A stretch of 64,000 bases of DNA from Kribbella soli (GCF_004331345.1 NZ_SJJZ01000001.1:434001-498000); one strand, 5' to 3'; shown: positions 1 through 8,404, counted from the first letter of the stretch. Notes: generated from the sequence alone by a model not told the origin. Translations and numbers: made by a program.

Positions 1-159
1 AAGGTCACCCTCCCGGACGGCAGCGTGGTCAAGGCCCGCGACCTGTCCGGACAGCCCGGACTGCTCTTCATCCGCAACTCGGTCACCGGCGCCGTCGAGG
101 CCCGCCCACGCAAGGGCGAAGGCATCACCCTCAACGAGGCCCTGCACGCCAACGCCTGA
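1..159 (+). CDS. C-terminal end of an unidentified protein (truncated by window edge)
   Basis: The first 52 codons of the window are open in frame 1 and end at TGA 157-159. The visible tail starts KVTLPDGSVVKARDLSG and ends in NEALHANA. The codons have the strong G/C third-position bias of the neighbours, so this is very probably the 3' end of a real gene. The fragment is too short to assign a family, and the start lies outside the window. About 100 bp separate it from the next gene and show no clear hairpin. Confidence 0.6.
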   Translation, partial: KVTLPDGSVVKARDLSGQPGLLFIRNSVTGAVEARPRKGEGITLNEALHANA

Positions 160-259
160 CCGTCCGAAAGTATGAATTTGCGAACCGTCGTGAGGCTGCA
201 CACGTCAACCAGATCGTGAACGCGGAACTAGTCCCCCGCCCCCAGACGTTCGGAGCGGT

Positions 260-1237
260 ATGCCGGTGAAGCGTGGTGCCCTGGTGGCCGTGGGTGGCAT
301 TGGCGTGCTCGCCCTGACGGTCGGGGTCGGCATCGCCTGGCTCGGCGGGAAGCACGTCGGGAACCTCCTGCCGCCGACCGAGGAGTGCACGGCGACGGTC
401 GGCGGGCAGATGGTCGTGGTCGACTTCGAGCAGGCCGAGTCCGCGGCGATCATCGCGGGCGTCGCCGTACGGCGGGGTCTCCCGGCCCGCGCGGCGACGA
501 TCGCGCTCGCCACGGCGTACCAGGAATCCGGACTGCGCAACCTGGCGCACGGTGACCGGGACTCGCTCGGGCTGTTCCAGCAACGGCCGTCACAGGGCTG
601 GGGTACGGCGGCTCAGGTGCGGGACCCGCACTACGCGGCCGGGAAGTTCTACGACGCGCTCGTGAAGATCAAGAACTACCAGAAGCTCGCGATCACGGTC
701 GCGGCCGACCGGGTGCAGCGCAGTGCGTTCCCGAACGCGTACGCCGACCACGAGGCGGACGCCCGCGTCCTGGCGTCGGCGCTGACCGGGCAGTCGAAGA
801 GCGTCTTCAGTTGCACCGTGAACACCGACGCGGTGCAGCAGGAGGCGATGGGCAGCAACGGGCTCACACCGCGCGCGGACGCCGTACGGAAGGACCTCAT
901 CCGGACGTTCGGGACGCTGTCGACCGGCGGGTACGCCGTGGGCGGGGTGAACTCCGGGCACATGGAGGGATCGGCGCACTACGACGGGCGGGCGGTCGAC
1001 GTGTTCGTCCGGCCGATCTCGACGGCCAACACCACGAAGGGCTGGGCGATGGCGCAGTACCTGGTCGCCCGGGCGGACCTGCTGAAGATCAAGACGGTCA
1101 TCTTCAGCGACAAGATCTGGACCGCCGGCGGCCGGTCGGACTCCGGCTGGCGGGACTACACCCCACCCGAACGCTCCGGCGACCCGAAGATCCTCCGCCA
1201 CCTCGACCACGTCCACGTGGACGTCCTCGACCAATAA
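260..1237 (+). CDS. Secreted two-domain peptidoglycan hydrolase-like protein (lysozyme-like plus M15-like)
   Basis: A 325-residue protein with an N-terminal membrane segment or uncleaved signal (about 7-27), so it is likely anchored outside the membrane. Residues about 55-175 carry the motif YQESGLRNL...LGLFQQRPSQGWG, typical of actinobacterial lysozyme/transglycosylase-like domains; E89 is the probable catalytic acid. Residues about 200-325 resemble a zinc D,D-peptidase (M15/VanY-like) domain: SAHYDGRAVDV gives H240 and D247, and HLDHVHVDV near the end gives H317/H319. Family members are often mislabelled in databases. The likely role is cell-wall cleavage or remodelling. The catalytic assignments are inferred from motifs only. 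A strong hairpin follows the stop codon directly. Confidence 0.8.
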   Translation: MPVKRGALVAVGGIGVLALTVGVGIAWLGGKHVGNLLPPTEECTATVGGQMVVVDFEQAESAAIIAGVAVRRGLPARAATIALATAYQESGLRNLAHGDRDSLGLFQQRPSQGWGTAAQVRDPHYAAGKFYDALVKIKNYQKLAITVAADRVQRSAFPNAYADHEADARVLASALTGQSKSVFSCTVNTDAVQQEAMGSNGLTPRADAVRKDLIRTFGTLSTGGYAVGGVNSGHMEGSAHYDGRAVDVFVRPISTANTTKGWAMAQYLVARADLLKIKTVIFSDKIWTAGGRSDSGWRDYTPPERSGDPKILRHLDHVHVDVLDQ

Positions 1238-1290
1238 CACAACGTCCGAAGAAACGTGCGCTCCAGGCCACGAATCTTCGGACGTTGTGT
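1237..1290. terminator. Bidirectional hairpin terminator between convergent genes
   Basis: Perfect 16-bp inverted repeat: ACACAACGTCCGAAGA at 1237-1252 pairs with TCTTCGGACGTTGTGT at 1275-1290 around a 22-nt loop. It starts on the last base of one stop codon and ends 10 bp before the other, so it can serve both the hydrolase gene and fdxA. Confidence 0.85.
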
Positions 1291-1300
1291 GATGAAGTGC

Positions 1301-1627
1301 TTACTCGTCGTGTTCCTGCGGCGGCAGGGCCGCGATGAACGGGTGGTCCTTGTCGATCTTGCCGAGCTTGGACGCACCGCCCGGGGAACCGAGGTCGTTG
1401 AAGAAGTCGACGTTCGCGGTGTAGTAGTCCTTCCACTGCTCCGGGGTGTCGTCCTCGTAATAGATCGCCTCTACCGGGCAGACCGGCTCGCAGGCTCCGC
1501 AGTCGACGCACTCGTCGGGGTGGATGTACAGCATCCGGTTGCCCTCGTAGATGCAGTCGACGGGGCACTCCTCGACACAGGCGAGGTCCTTCAGGTCAAC
1601 ACACGGCTGCGCGATGACGTAGGTCAC
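1301..1627 (-). CDS. fdxA: 7Fe ferredoxin FdxA
   Basis: A 108-residue ferredoxin for soluble electron transfer. Cysteine spacing matches 7Fe ferredoxins: C9, C17 and C50 for the [3Fe-4S] cluster, C21, C40, C43 and C46 for the [4Fe-4S] cluster, and C25 free. The GTG start at 1625-1627 was chosen because an excellent AGGAGGAG ribosome site lies about 6 nt upstream. A longer reading frame exists upstream, but its extra 27 residues are not ferredoxin-like. The divergent neighbour is a GNAT. In actinobacteria FdxA serves partners such as P450s; a P450 gene lies 30 kb away, but no link can be shown from sequence. Confidence 0.95.
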   Translation of the reverse strand: MTYVIAQPCVDLKDLACVEECPVDCIYEGNRMLYIHPDECVDCGACEPVCPVEAIYYEDDTPEQWKDYYTANVDFFNDLGSPGGASKLGKIDKDHPFIAALPPQEHDE

Positions 1628-1744
1628 TGCTACTCCTCCTATGGCAGGCAAGCGCAGACCGGGACTGGGGTGCTGCGATGCGGTGGTGCACGGTGTCTCT
1701 AGTATCACGGTAGTACGTCGCCCACTGTGCCAGGAGTCCGGATC

Positions 1745-2671
1745 GTGTCAGGCCTGCGAGTCCGTGATATCGGCCACCGTGTCGTCGTCCGTCACCGGAT
1801 ACCGGGCGGTCTGACCGACGTCATCGGCGTTCTGCAGGCCTGGACCCCCGAACTCGTCACTGTCCGCCACGCCGACGGCGCATTACACGAGATCCCGGCC
1901 TCCGACGTGACCGCGGCCAAGACCATCCCCGAGATGCCGCTCCGCCCGGTGGACGTCGACCAGCTCTTCCTCACCACCGCACTGGGCCGCCCAGCCGTCG
2001 AGACGGCACACGTCGGCCACTGGTTGCTCCGGGCATCCTCCGGCTGGACGGGCCGCGGCAACTCGCTCCTCCCGGCGGGCAGCCCCGGGATGCCCGTGGC
2101 CGACGCGCTCAAGCACGCCGAGACGTTCTACGACGAGCGCGACCTGCCGCCGCTGGCGCTGATCCGGATCGGAAGCCCCGAGGACGAGGCACTCCGCGCG
2201 TGCGGGTGGGTCGACGCGCGACCCGGGCAGTCCGACGTACTCGTCATGCACACCACGCTCGACCACGTGAACGCTGCACCGGAGTACGACGTACAGCTCG
2301 ACGAGCATCCTGGTGACGCCTGGTACGCCGCTGCCTTCGAGGGGCCGGTGCCCGCGCCGGCGTCGAAGGTGCTGGAGGGTGCACCGAAGGCCATGTTCGC
2401 CTCGATCACCCTGGACGGTCGGATCGTGGCCGTCGGACGTGGCTCGATGACCGGTCACTGGCTGGGCGTCGACGCGATCCGCGTGAACTCCGCGTACCGC
2501 CGCCGCGGCTTGGGCACCGCCGTTCTGCAGGGCCTGGCCCGGTGGTCGGGTTCCCTGGGTGGCCGCCGTACGTATCTGGAGGTGCTCCTCGAGAACACCG
2601 CCGCGATGGCGACGTACACCCGTCTTGGCTACCGCGAGGCCTATCGGTACCGCTACCTGACCAGTCGGTGA
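1745..2671 (+). CDS. GNAT family N-acetyltransferase
   Basis: A 308-residue protein with a C-terminal GNAT fold. Motif A is visible as VNSAYRRRGLGTAVLQGLARW near residues 244-264, with the acetyl-CoA loop R-R-G-L-G-T, followed by the typical N-terminated strand/helix TAAMATYTRLGYRE. The N-terminal part (GLRVRDIGHRVVVRHR) looks like an SH3-type or DUF4081-like leader. The GTG at 1745 is preferred because AGGAG lies at 1732-1736. The substrate is unknown. The gene is divergent from fdxA, and its 3' end overlaps the convergent MFS gene by 19 bp. Confidence 0.85.
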   Translation: MSGLRVRDIGHRVVVRHRIPGGLTDVIGVLQAWTPELVTVRHADGALHEIPASDVTAAKTIPEMPLRPVDVDQLFLTTALGRPAVETAHVGHWLLRASSGWTGRGNSLLPAGSPGMPVADALKHAETFYDERDLPPLALIRIGSPEDEALRACGWVDARPGQSDVLVMHTTLDHVNAAPEYDVQLDEHPGDAWYAAAFEGPVPAPASKVLEGAPKAMFASITLDGRIVAVGRGSMTGHWLGVDAIRVNSAYRRRGLGTAVLQGLARWSGSLGGRRTYLEVLLENTAAMATYTRLGYREAYRYRYLTSR

Positions 2672-4029
2672 GCCGCACCCGCACCGATGAGCGTCAGCAC
2701 GATGAATCCGGCCAGTACAACCCCCAGCGCACGACTGGGGTCGTCAGCCAGCGCAGCGTAGGTAGAACCGGCTATCGCGACACCTAGTGCTCCAGACAGT
2801 TGTGCGTTCGTGGCGACCACTCCCGACAGGTCAGCGACGTACTGCGACGACATGCTGGACGTGACGGCGCCGATGAGGGTGTTGGAGGTGATCCCGAGCC
2901 CCAGCCCGCCGATACCGAGCAACGCGAACAGAAGCGGCCCAGCGCTGCCGCCCAGCAGCAGGTACGCCAGCACAGACACGTAGCCGACCGCCAGGACCAG
3001 GCAGCCGATGACAGGCATCCACCGCAGTCCCCGTCGCAGTCGGGGCAGGATCGGACCGGCCAGACCGAACGTGGCGACCCAAACGACCATCGCGAAGCCG
3101 GAGTACGCCGGTCCCTTGTGCAGACCGCCCTGGAGGTAGAGGGCGAGCACGAAGAGCAGGGCGAAGTACGTGCCCGACGTACAGCCGTGGGCGAGGAGAC
3201 CGGCGCGGACGGACGGGTTGCCGAGGACCTGACGGGCGATCAGTGGGCGACCACCACGGCCTGCTGCGCGACGTTCGCCGTACTCGAAGAGGGCCAGCGC
3301 CGGGACGCTCAGTAGGAGGCACAGCCAGGACCAGGTGGGCCAGCCGCGTTCGGAGCCGAGCAGGAGCGGGACGATGACGAGCAGAACCGTTGTGGACAAG
3401 GCGAGTACGCCGCCAAGGTCAAGGCGGTCGCGACGTCCGGGCGGGTCAGCGGGAAGCAGGCGACGGCCGGCCACGGCGAGGACGATGCCTATCGGCACGT
3501 TGACGAGGAAGATCGGGCGCCAGCCGGTGCCGAAGAGATCCGCCGCAATGAGGACGCCGCCGAGCAGTTGGCCCGCCACCGCGCCGCCGGACAGCGCGAT
3601 CGAGAAGTAGCCGAGCGCCTTGAGTCGGTCGCGACCTTGGAAGTGCAGCTGGATGCCGCTCAGTACCTGCGGGACCATCAGCGCGGCGCCGGCACCCTGG
3701 ACGAAGCGGGCCACGACCAAGGTGGCGAGTCCGGGGGCGAGGCCACAGGCGAGGGACGCCGCAGTGAAGACGGTCAGGCCGAGCAGGAACGTCCGCCGGT
3801 ACCCGAGCGACGAGCCGAGCCGGGCGCCGGTGATCAGCAGTACGGCGAACGCGACGACGTACCCGGACACGACCAGGCCGACGGCGCCCTCGGAGGCGTG
3901 CAGGTCGGCGCCGATGGACGGCCCGGCGATGTTGGCGACCGCGGTATCGATATTGGCCATGAGCTGACCGGTGAGCAGGACGGCCAGGATCGCGTCCCGA
4001 CGGACCGTTCTTGTCTGCGGAGTGAGCAC
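2653..4029 (-). CDS. MFS transporter, DHA2-like drug exporter
   Basis: A 458-residue integral membrane protein with about 14 hydrophobic segments, as in the DHA2 (EmrB/QacA) drug:H+ antiporters. Residues 20-50 (LTGQLMANIDTAVANIAGPSI) match TM1 of that family, where an Asp sits in the helix. GARLGSSLGYRRTFLLG matches the loop 2-3 motif and FVQGAGAALMVPQV matches motif C of 14-TM exporters. It probably exports a small molecule or drug. The GTG start at 4027-4029 is divergent from the PemK-like gene by 54 bp. No regulator gene is adjacent. Confidence 0.88.
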   Translation of the reverse strand: MLTPQTRTVRRDAILAVLLTGQLMANIDTAVANIAGPSIGADLHASEGAVGLVVSGYVVAFAVLLITGARLGSSLGYRRTFLLGLTVFTAASLACGLAPGLATLVVARFVQGAGAALMVPQVLSGIQLHFQGRDRLKALGYFSIALSGGAVAGQLLGGVLIAADLFGTGWRPIFLVNVPIGIVLAVAGRRLLPADPPGRRDRLDLGGVLALSTTVLLVIVPLLLGSERGWPTWSWLCLLLSVPALALFEYGERRAAGRGGRPLIARQVLGNPSVRAGLLAHGCTSGTYFALLFVLALYLQGGLHKGPAYSGFAMVVWVATFGLAGPILPRLRRGLRWMPVIGCLVLAVGYVSVLAYLLLGGSAGPLLFALLGIGGLGLGITSNTLIGAVTSSMSSQYVADLSGVVATNAQLSGALGVAIAGSTYAALADDPSRALGVVLAGFIVLTLIGAGAAHRLVR

Positions 4030-4083
4030 GTCACTGGAACGGTGTGAGGTAGCCGAGATGTGAGGGCGTTAGGCTCCCGTGGC

Positions 4084-4521
4084 ATGGCGGATCACGTGGT
4101 CGAGCGGCCGGAGTACGCGGGGGACTTCGAGGGGACGGTGCGGGTGGAGTACACGCCGCACCCGGACGACGGGGTCGCGGATCCCGGCGAGATCGTCTGG
4201 ACCTGGGTGCCGTTCGAGGAGGACTTCAGCCGCGGCAAGGACCGCCCCGTGCTGGTCGTCGGCTGGGACGAGCCGTTCCTGCTCGCGTTGATCCTCACCA
4301 GCAAGGACCATGACCGCGACGCCGCCGACGAGGCGCGCTGGGGCCGGGTCTGGCTGGACATCGGCAGCGGCTCCTGGGACAAGGAGCACCGGCCCAGCGA
4401 AGTCCGCCTGGACCGTGTGCTCCGCATCGACCCGCAACAGGTCCGCCGCGAAGGCGCCGTGATCGAAGAAGGCGTCTTCAACCAGGTCGCCGCCGGCCTG
4501 CACAACCTCAACCGCGGCTGA
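4084..4521 (+). CDS. PemK/MazF-like family protein, no visible antitoxin
   Basis: A 145-residue soluble protein. Residues about 30-145 (PGEIVWTWVPFEED...KDRPVLVVG...) have the start of the PemK/MazF barrel: a G-E-I-V-W strand and a later R-P-V-L-V-V strand. In MazF toxins this fold is an mRNA endoribonuclease. The actinobacterial subgroup usually stands alone, and its toxicity is unproven. There is no short antitoxin-like gene on either side: upstream is a divergent MFS gene, and the convergent VanW gene ends 4 bp downstream. ATG 4084 was chosen over an upstream in-frame start because the alignable part begins MADHVVERPEY. Confidence 0.65.
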   Translation: MADHVVERPEYAGDFEGTVRVEYTPHPDDGVADPGEIVWTWVPFEEDFSRGKDRPVLVVGWDEPFLLALILTSKDHDRDAADEARWGRVWLDIGSGSWDKEHRPSEVRLDRVLRIDPQQVRREGAVIEEGVFNQVAAGLHNLNRG

Positions 4522-4525
4522 AGGA

Positions 4526-6307
4526 TCAGCTAGGCGGGCGGGTGGTCGTGGTGACACCCGGCTTCCGGCCGGGTGGGGTCGTGATCCCGCCCGGCGGCGG
4601 CGTGACCGTGGTGCCTGGCTTCGGCCCGCAGCGGATGTCGGCGGCCGCGTTGTACTTCGTGGTGAACGACTCGGTCTTCTGCCGTACGCCGTTCTTCGCG
4701 AAGTACCGGTAGATGGTGATGTCGAAGCCCGGGGTCGGCGCCTGCGGCTCACACTTCGCGGCCGTGTTGTAGACGAGGCCCGGCTGGCGGAAGTTCGTCT
4801 TCTCCGACTGTCCGGCGGTGATGTCGACGAACTTCGTGCCCCAGATGATCACCCGGATGCTGCCCTTGCTGCCCGGCGTCGACGGCTTGAAGATCGTCTG
4901 CACCAGCAGGCCGTGCCCGGAGTCGTTCAGGAACTTCAGGTCCACCGAACCCCAGGCAACCGTCGCCTCCCGGCCGACCGGGTAGCGGCTGATGTAGACG
5001 CTGTGCGCCTTGTGCTCGACGATCTTCAGCCCGGCGAAGAACGCCGCGTTGAAGGTGGTGGTCGCCGACTGCGAGACACCGCCGCCGAAGTCCTTCTCGA
5101 ACTTGCCGCCGCTGATGATGTACCCCTCGGCGAACCCGTTCTCCTTGGTCCGCTCACCGACGACCTTGTTCAGGCTGAACTCTTCGTTCGGCTTCAGCAG
5201 CGTGCCGTTGATCTTCGCCGCCGCCGTACCGATGTTGGTGTTGCGGTACGGCGCGTGCGGGAACTCGGTCTTGAAGTCGCCGATGTTCTGCGTGATCCCG
5301 AGCGCGGTCGCCTGCGCGGTGGTGAACTTCGCCGGCGTCGCCGTCAGCGGTACGGCGGCCCGCCGCTCACCGGTCGGCTTCGGCAGGATCGCCAGGATCG
5401 CCGCACCGACCTTCGCCCGGTCGACGACCATGCCGTTGACCGCTGGAACCACCTTCGGCCCGGCGCCGACGATCTGCACCGTCGCGTCCTTCGGCAGCGT
5501 CTCCAGCGCCTTGAACCGCTGCACGAACAGCGGCTCCAGCGCCTTGGTGCTGAGCGCCGGGATGACCTTGCCCTCCTGCACGCTGACCGCCAGCGCCGGT
5601 GCGATCTCGGCCGGCTCCAGCTCGACCGACTTCGACCCGACGGTCAACCGGATCGGACCCGACATCGCGGGCTCGGCGAACTCCTTCAGCGCCTTGTCGA
5701 TCGCCTCGGTGGCGGCCTGCGGCTTGGTCACGCCGGCCGGCAGTTCCTTCGGGGTCCCGTCGGACGGGTACGCCGCGAACACCGCGTCGACCGCCTTCGC
5801 GGTGTCCAGCTGCAGGCCGTCGGCCGGATCGTGCTTCACCGGCTGCGTGCCCTTGAACGTGATCGTGCCCTCGGTGGCCTTGCGGTTCACCTGGCCGGCC
5901 AGCTTGTCGACGGCGGCCTTCAGCTTCGCGTCGTCCTTGGTCACGACCGGCTCGACCACGTCCCCGCCGGTCAGCGCGTGCCAGATCCGGCCGGGGGCCA
6001 GGCTGCGGCCCGCGCCCGCGGCGGCGACGGTCTTGTCCACGTCCACCGAGAGGCCGGCGTCGGCCGGCAGCACCTGGAACTTGGCGTCGCCGGCCTTCAG
6101 CGCGATCGGCGCACTCACCCGGTCCTCGAGACCCGCGGTCAGCTTGGCCTTCGCGTCGTCCTCGGACAGGCCGCCGATCGGGATACCGAGCACGGTCGTG
6201 TCCGTCGGGATCTTGGCTCCGGCGAACGCGAACGCCGCGCCGTACCCCACGACGAATACACCGAGCCCCGCGGCGGCGATGATCCCCGCGAGCTGCTTTC
6301 TCCCCAC
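4526..6307 (-). CDS. VanW family cell-wall protein with putative PG-binding domains
   Basis: A 593-residue protein. An N-terminal membrane segment (about 7-30) anchors it outside. Residues about 40-330 form repeated YoaR/PG_binding_4-like units, the first starting TTVLGIPIGGLSEDDA. The VanW domain spans about 350-490, with TEFPHAPYRNTNIGTAA, NGTLLKPNEEFSLN and FGGGVSQSATTTFNAAF. The tail (about 555-593) is Pro/Thr-rich. VanW is named from vancomycin-resistance clusters, but its biochemical role is not established. The architecture suggests peptidoglycan binding or L,D-transpeptidase-like wall work. It is not part of a van operon here, and the gene stands alone. Confidence 0.85.
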   Translation of the reverse strand: MGRKQLAGIIAAAGLGVFVVGYGAAFAFAGAKIPTDTTVLGIPIGGLSEDDAKAKLTAGLEDRVSAPIALKAGDAKFQVLPADAGLSVDVDKTVAAAGAGRSLAPGRIWHALTGGDVVEPVVTKDDAKLKAAVDKLAGQVNRKATEGTITFKGTQPVKHDPADGLQLDTAKAVDAVFAAYPSDGTPKELPAGVTKPQAATEAIDKALKEFAEPAMSGPIRLTVGSKSVELEPAEIAPALAVSVQEGKVIPALSTKALEPLFVQRFKALETLPKDATVQIVGAGPKVVPAVNGMVVDRAKVGAAILAILPKPTGERRAAVPLTATPAKFTTAQATALGITQNIGDFKTEFPHAPYRNTNIGTAAAKINGTLLKPNEEFSLNKVVGERTKENGFAEGYIISGGKFEKDFGGGVSQSATTTFNAAFFAGLKIVEHKAHSVYISRYPVGREATVAWGSVDLKFLNDSGHGLLVQTIFKPSTPGSKGSIRVIIWGTKFVDITAGQSEKTNFRQPGLVYNTAAKCEPQAPTPGFDITIYRYFAKNGVRQKTESFTTKYNAAADIRCGPKPGTTVTPPPGGITTPPGRKPGVTTTTRPPS

Positions 6308-6420
6308 CGGACAGAGTCCTCCCGCTCGAGCGCTTGGTCAGGGCACAAGCGCACATCCTACGGGACAGGACAGGCCTCATCGACCGTCGGGGCTGCCCCG
6401 CGCTGCCCCGGCAGTAACGA

Positions 6421-6939
6421 TCAGTTTCCGGGCAGTTCCCGGTAGTGACTGGAATGGTAGATCAGCGCGCTCGGGTCGCCCGGATCGCCCGTCCCGAGGC
6501 TGAGCACCTCGCCCACCACGATCGTGTGATCTCCCCCGTCGTACGTCGCCCAGGTCCGGCATTCGAGCCACGACAGGGCGCCGTCGACGGTCGGGCACCC
6601 GGTTTTCGGGCCGGCCGCCGTACCGATGCCGTCGAACTGGCTGTACAGGTCCCGCCCGGACCGCGCGAACCGGTCCGCGATCTCCCGCTGCGCCCCGGAG
6701 AGCACCGACACGGCCCAGTAGCCGCAGTCCAGTACGGCGGAGTGCATCCGGACGCCCTTGTCGACGCAGACCAGCACCAGCGGCGGATCGAGCGAGACCG
6801 AGGTGAACGCGTTGGCGGTCATCGCGTGCGCGACGCCGTCCTGCAGCGTGCTCATGATCGTGATCCCCGACGCGAACTGGCCGAGCGCAGCGCGGAACTC
6901 CGCAGGCGGGACGCTCCCACTCGACTCGGTTGAGGACAC
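6421..6939 (-). CDS. Flavin reductase family protein (FMN-binding)
   Basis: A 172-residue flavin-reductase-like protein. The motif order FRAALGQFASGITIMST, HAMTANAFTSVSLDPPLVLVCV and GYWAVSVLSGAQREIADRFA is typical of NAD(P)H:FMN reductases that supply reduced flavin to two-component monooxygenases. The late motif DHTIVVGEVLSL also fits. No monooxygenase partner is adjacent, so the partner is unknown. It is transcribed in the same direction as the VanW gene (113-bp gap) and mshB (61-bp gap with a hairpin), so it is probably its own unit. Confidence 0.85.
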   Translation of the reverse strand: MSSTESSGSVPPAEFRAALGQFASGITIMSTLQDGVAHAMTANAFTSVSLDPPLVLVCVDKGVRMHSAVLDCGYWAVSVLSGAQREIADRFARSGRDLYSQFDGIGTAAGPKTGCPTVDGALSWLECRTWATYDGGDHTIVVGEVLSLGTGDPGDPSALIYHSSHYRELPGN

Positions 6940-6963
6940 CTCAGCAGGTTATGCCCGCTGACA

Positions 6964-6979
6964 GGTTGATGCCTCAACC
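6964..6979. terminator. Small hairpin between mshB and flavin reductase gene
   Basis: GGTTGA at 6964-6969 pairs with TCAACC at 6974-6979 over a TGCC loop. It lies just downstream of mshB and 25 bp upstream of the flavin reductase start. There is no T tract, so it is a weak terminator or processing hairpin. Confidence 0.4.
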
Positions 6980-7000
6980 GAGCGTGTGGGAACGGTCACC

Positions 7001-7912
7001 TCACAGACCGGCGAACAGGTCGTGCTCCAGGCCGTCGGGGCCGGGCGCCGGGGTGCCCTTGACCAGGCGGTACGGCTCGGAGGCCCAGATCTGGTTGCCG
7101 TTGTTGTTGGACAGCGCGAAGAACGGTCCGTCGACGGTGATCTGGGTGGCGTGCGCCTTCATCGCGTTCATCTTCCGGTCGATGAACTCCTCGCCCTCGA
7201 TCACGCAGTCGATCAGCCGGTCCGGCGTGATCATCGGCGGCATCGGGCCGTCCGGGTCCATCCCCTCGAAGGTGGTGGTGTCACCGGAGTCACGCAGCGC
7301 CCGGAGCTGCTCACGCATCCGGGACTCGGCCATCGCGGTCCAGTAGATCTTCGGGATGTCCCAGGCCGCGCCGAGGTCCTCCCGGTACGACCGGGCGGCG
7401 GCCAGATCGGCGGCGTACGTCGCGACGCGGTGTGCCTTGATGTGATCGGGGTGGCCGTAGTTGCCCCACTCGTCGTAGGTCACCAGGACCTGCGGGCGGA
7501 GCTCACGGATCACCGGGACCAGGTCGTTCGCCGCGGCGACCAGGTCGGCCTGCCAGAAGCTGTCCTTCCGGGTCTGCGGCGGGACATCCGCGTTGCCCTC
7601 GTCGTTGTAGATCATCCCGGTGTCGCGGTACTTGCCCGGGCCGCCGAGGAACCGGTGGTCGGTGACACCGAGCTCGGCCATCGCGTTCGCGAGCTCACCG
7701 ATCCGGTGCTCGCCGAGGCCGTCGTCCTGGTCGGCGGCCAGATGGGACAGCTCGGGGACGAGGACCTCACCCTCCTCGCCGAGCGTGCAGGTGATCAGGG
7801 TGACGTGGGCGCCCTCGGCGACGTACCGCGCCATCGTCACACCGTTGTTGATGGTTTCGTCGTCCGGGTGGGCGTGCACCAGCAGCAGCCGGCGCTCAGC
7901 AAGCTCAACCAT
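7001..7912 (-). CDS. mshB: N-acetyl-1-D-myo-inositol-2-amino-2-deoxy-alpha-D-glucopyranoside deacetylase (mycothiol biosynthesis)
   Basis: A 303-residue zinc deacetylase of the PIG-L/LmbE family. It removes acetate from GlcNAc-Ins to give GlcN-Ins in mycothiol synthesis, in the cytosol. The AHPDDE motif at residues 14-19 (H15, D18) and HPDH at 154-157 (H157) supply the zinc ligands. The length and the MshB-type insert TYDEWGNYGHPDH separate it from the mycothiol conjugate amidase Mca with fair confidence; Mca remains the main alternative. It indicates a mycothiol-producing actinobacterium. A 12-bp tandem repeat lies just upstream of the start codon. Confidence 0.92.
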   Translation of the reverse strand: MVELAERRLLLVHAHPDDETINNGVTMARYVAEGAHVTLITCTLGEEGEVLVPELSHLAADQDDGLGEHRIGELANAMAELGVTDHRFLGGPGKYRDTGMIYNDEGNADVPPQTRKDSFWQADLVAAANDLVPVIRELRPQVLVTYDEWGNYGHPDHIKAHRVATYAADLAAARSYREDLGAAWDIPKIYWTAMAESRMREQLRALRDSGDTTTFEGMDPDGPMPPMITPDRLIDCVIEGEEFIDRKMNAMKAHATQITVDGPFFALSNNNGNQIWASEPYRLVKGTPAPGPDGLEHDLFAGL

Positions 7913-7938
7913 GCCGAAAGCCTACGTCGGCCCCCGGA

Positions 7939-7973
7939 CAGTTCTCCCGGCAGTTCTCCCGGCAGTCTCCCGG
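7939..7973. repeat. 12-bp tandem repeat upstream of mshB
   Basis: CAGTTCTCCCGG occurs at 7939-7950 and 7951-7962, followed by a copy with one base deleted (CAGTCTCCCGG, 7963-7973) and a partial CAGCGGG. It occupies bases 27-61 upstream of the mshB start codon, where promoter or leader elements should be. Its copy number could vary by slippage. Confidence 0.85.
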
Positions 7974-7980
7974 CAGCGGG

Positions 7981-8292
7981 TCAGCCGAAGCGGCGGACCA
8001 GCAGGCAGCCGGCCTGGAACCGCGACTTGGCGCCGAGACCGGCGATCAGCGCGCTGATCTCGGAGCGCACGGTCCGCAGCGACAATCCGAGGTCGCGCGC
8101 GATCGCGGCGTCCTTCGCACCGGTCGACATCATCCGGCCGATCGTCACCTGGCGGCTGGTCAGCTCCCCGACCGCGGCGGGAGTCCGTCGGTGCGATCCG
8201 AGCTCGTAGACCTCACAGACGATCTCCGGTGCGCCATGTTGCTCCTGAATGGCCTCGAGCCGCACCACAGATATTGCCGGGTACACCGACAT
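7981..8292 (-). CDS. Stand-alone LuxR-type helix-turn-helix protein
   Basis: A 103-residue protein with only a C-terminal LuxR/GerE-like HTH (about 42-100: LTSRQVTIGRMMSTGAKDAAIARDLGLSLRTVRSEISALIAGLGAKSR, conserved in pattern). It has no receiver, PAS or ATPase domain. The N-terminal 40 residues are unassigned. A strong GGAGGAG ribosome site precedes the ATG at 8290-8292, so this is a translated gene rather than a remnant. It lies between mshB and the peptide ABC operon, all leftward, with 68 and 157 bp gaps. Its targets are unknown; the ABC operon is a reasonable guess only. Confidence 0.75.
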   Translation of the reverse strand: MSVYPAISVVRLEAIQEQHGAPEIVCEVYELGSHRRTPAAVGELTSRQVTIGRMMSTGAKDAAIARDLGLSLRTVRSEISALIAGLGAKSRFQAGCLLVRRFG

Positions 8293-8404
8293 GCGTCACT
8301 CCTCCCCAAGAGTTCAGGAAAGGATTCTCGTCCCCGGGTCAGACCACTTGCCAGGTACAACCCATACAAACCACCCATACAGTTGCGGTGCGTGAACAGC
8401 GAGA

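Noticed and set aside
131..583. Long open frames antisense to the peptidoglycan hydrolase gene and to many other genes
   Set aside because: They mirror the codon bias of the real gene on the other strand, are Arg/Ala/Pro-rich and have no family motifs. The same holds for the long antisense frames opposite VanW, the ABC ATPases, sdhA, the AarF-like gene and the GH64 gene.
4526..6307. Part of a vancomycin-resistance operon because of the VanW domain
   Set aside because: No vanR/S/H/A/X genes are nearby. VanW domains are common in actinobacteria outside resistance clusters.
7981..8292. Decayed remnant of a larger LuxR/LAL regulator
   Set aside because: A strong GGAGGAG site and an intact frame with its own start indicate a real short gene. 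No upstream remnant of an ATPase domain is seen in the 157-bp gap.
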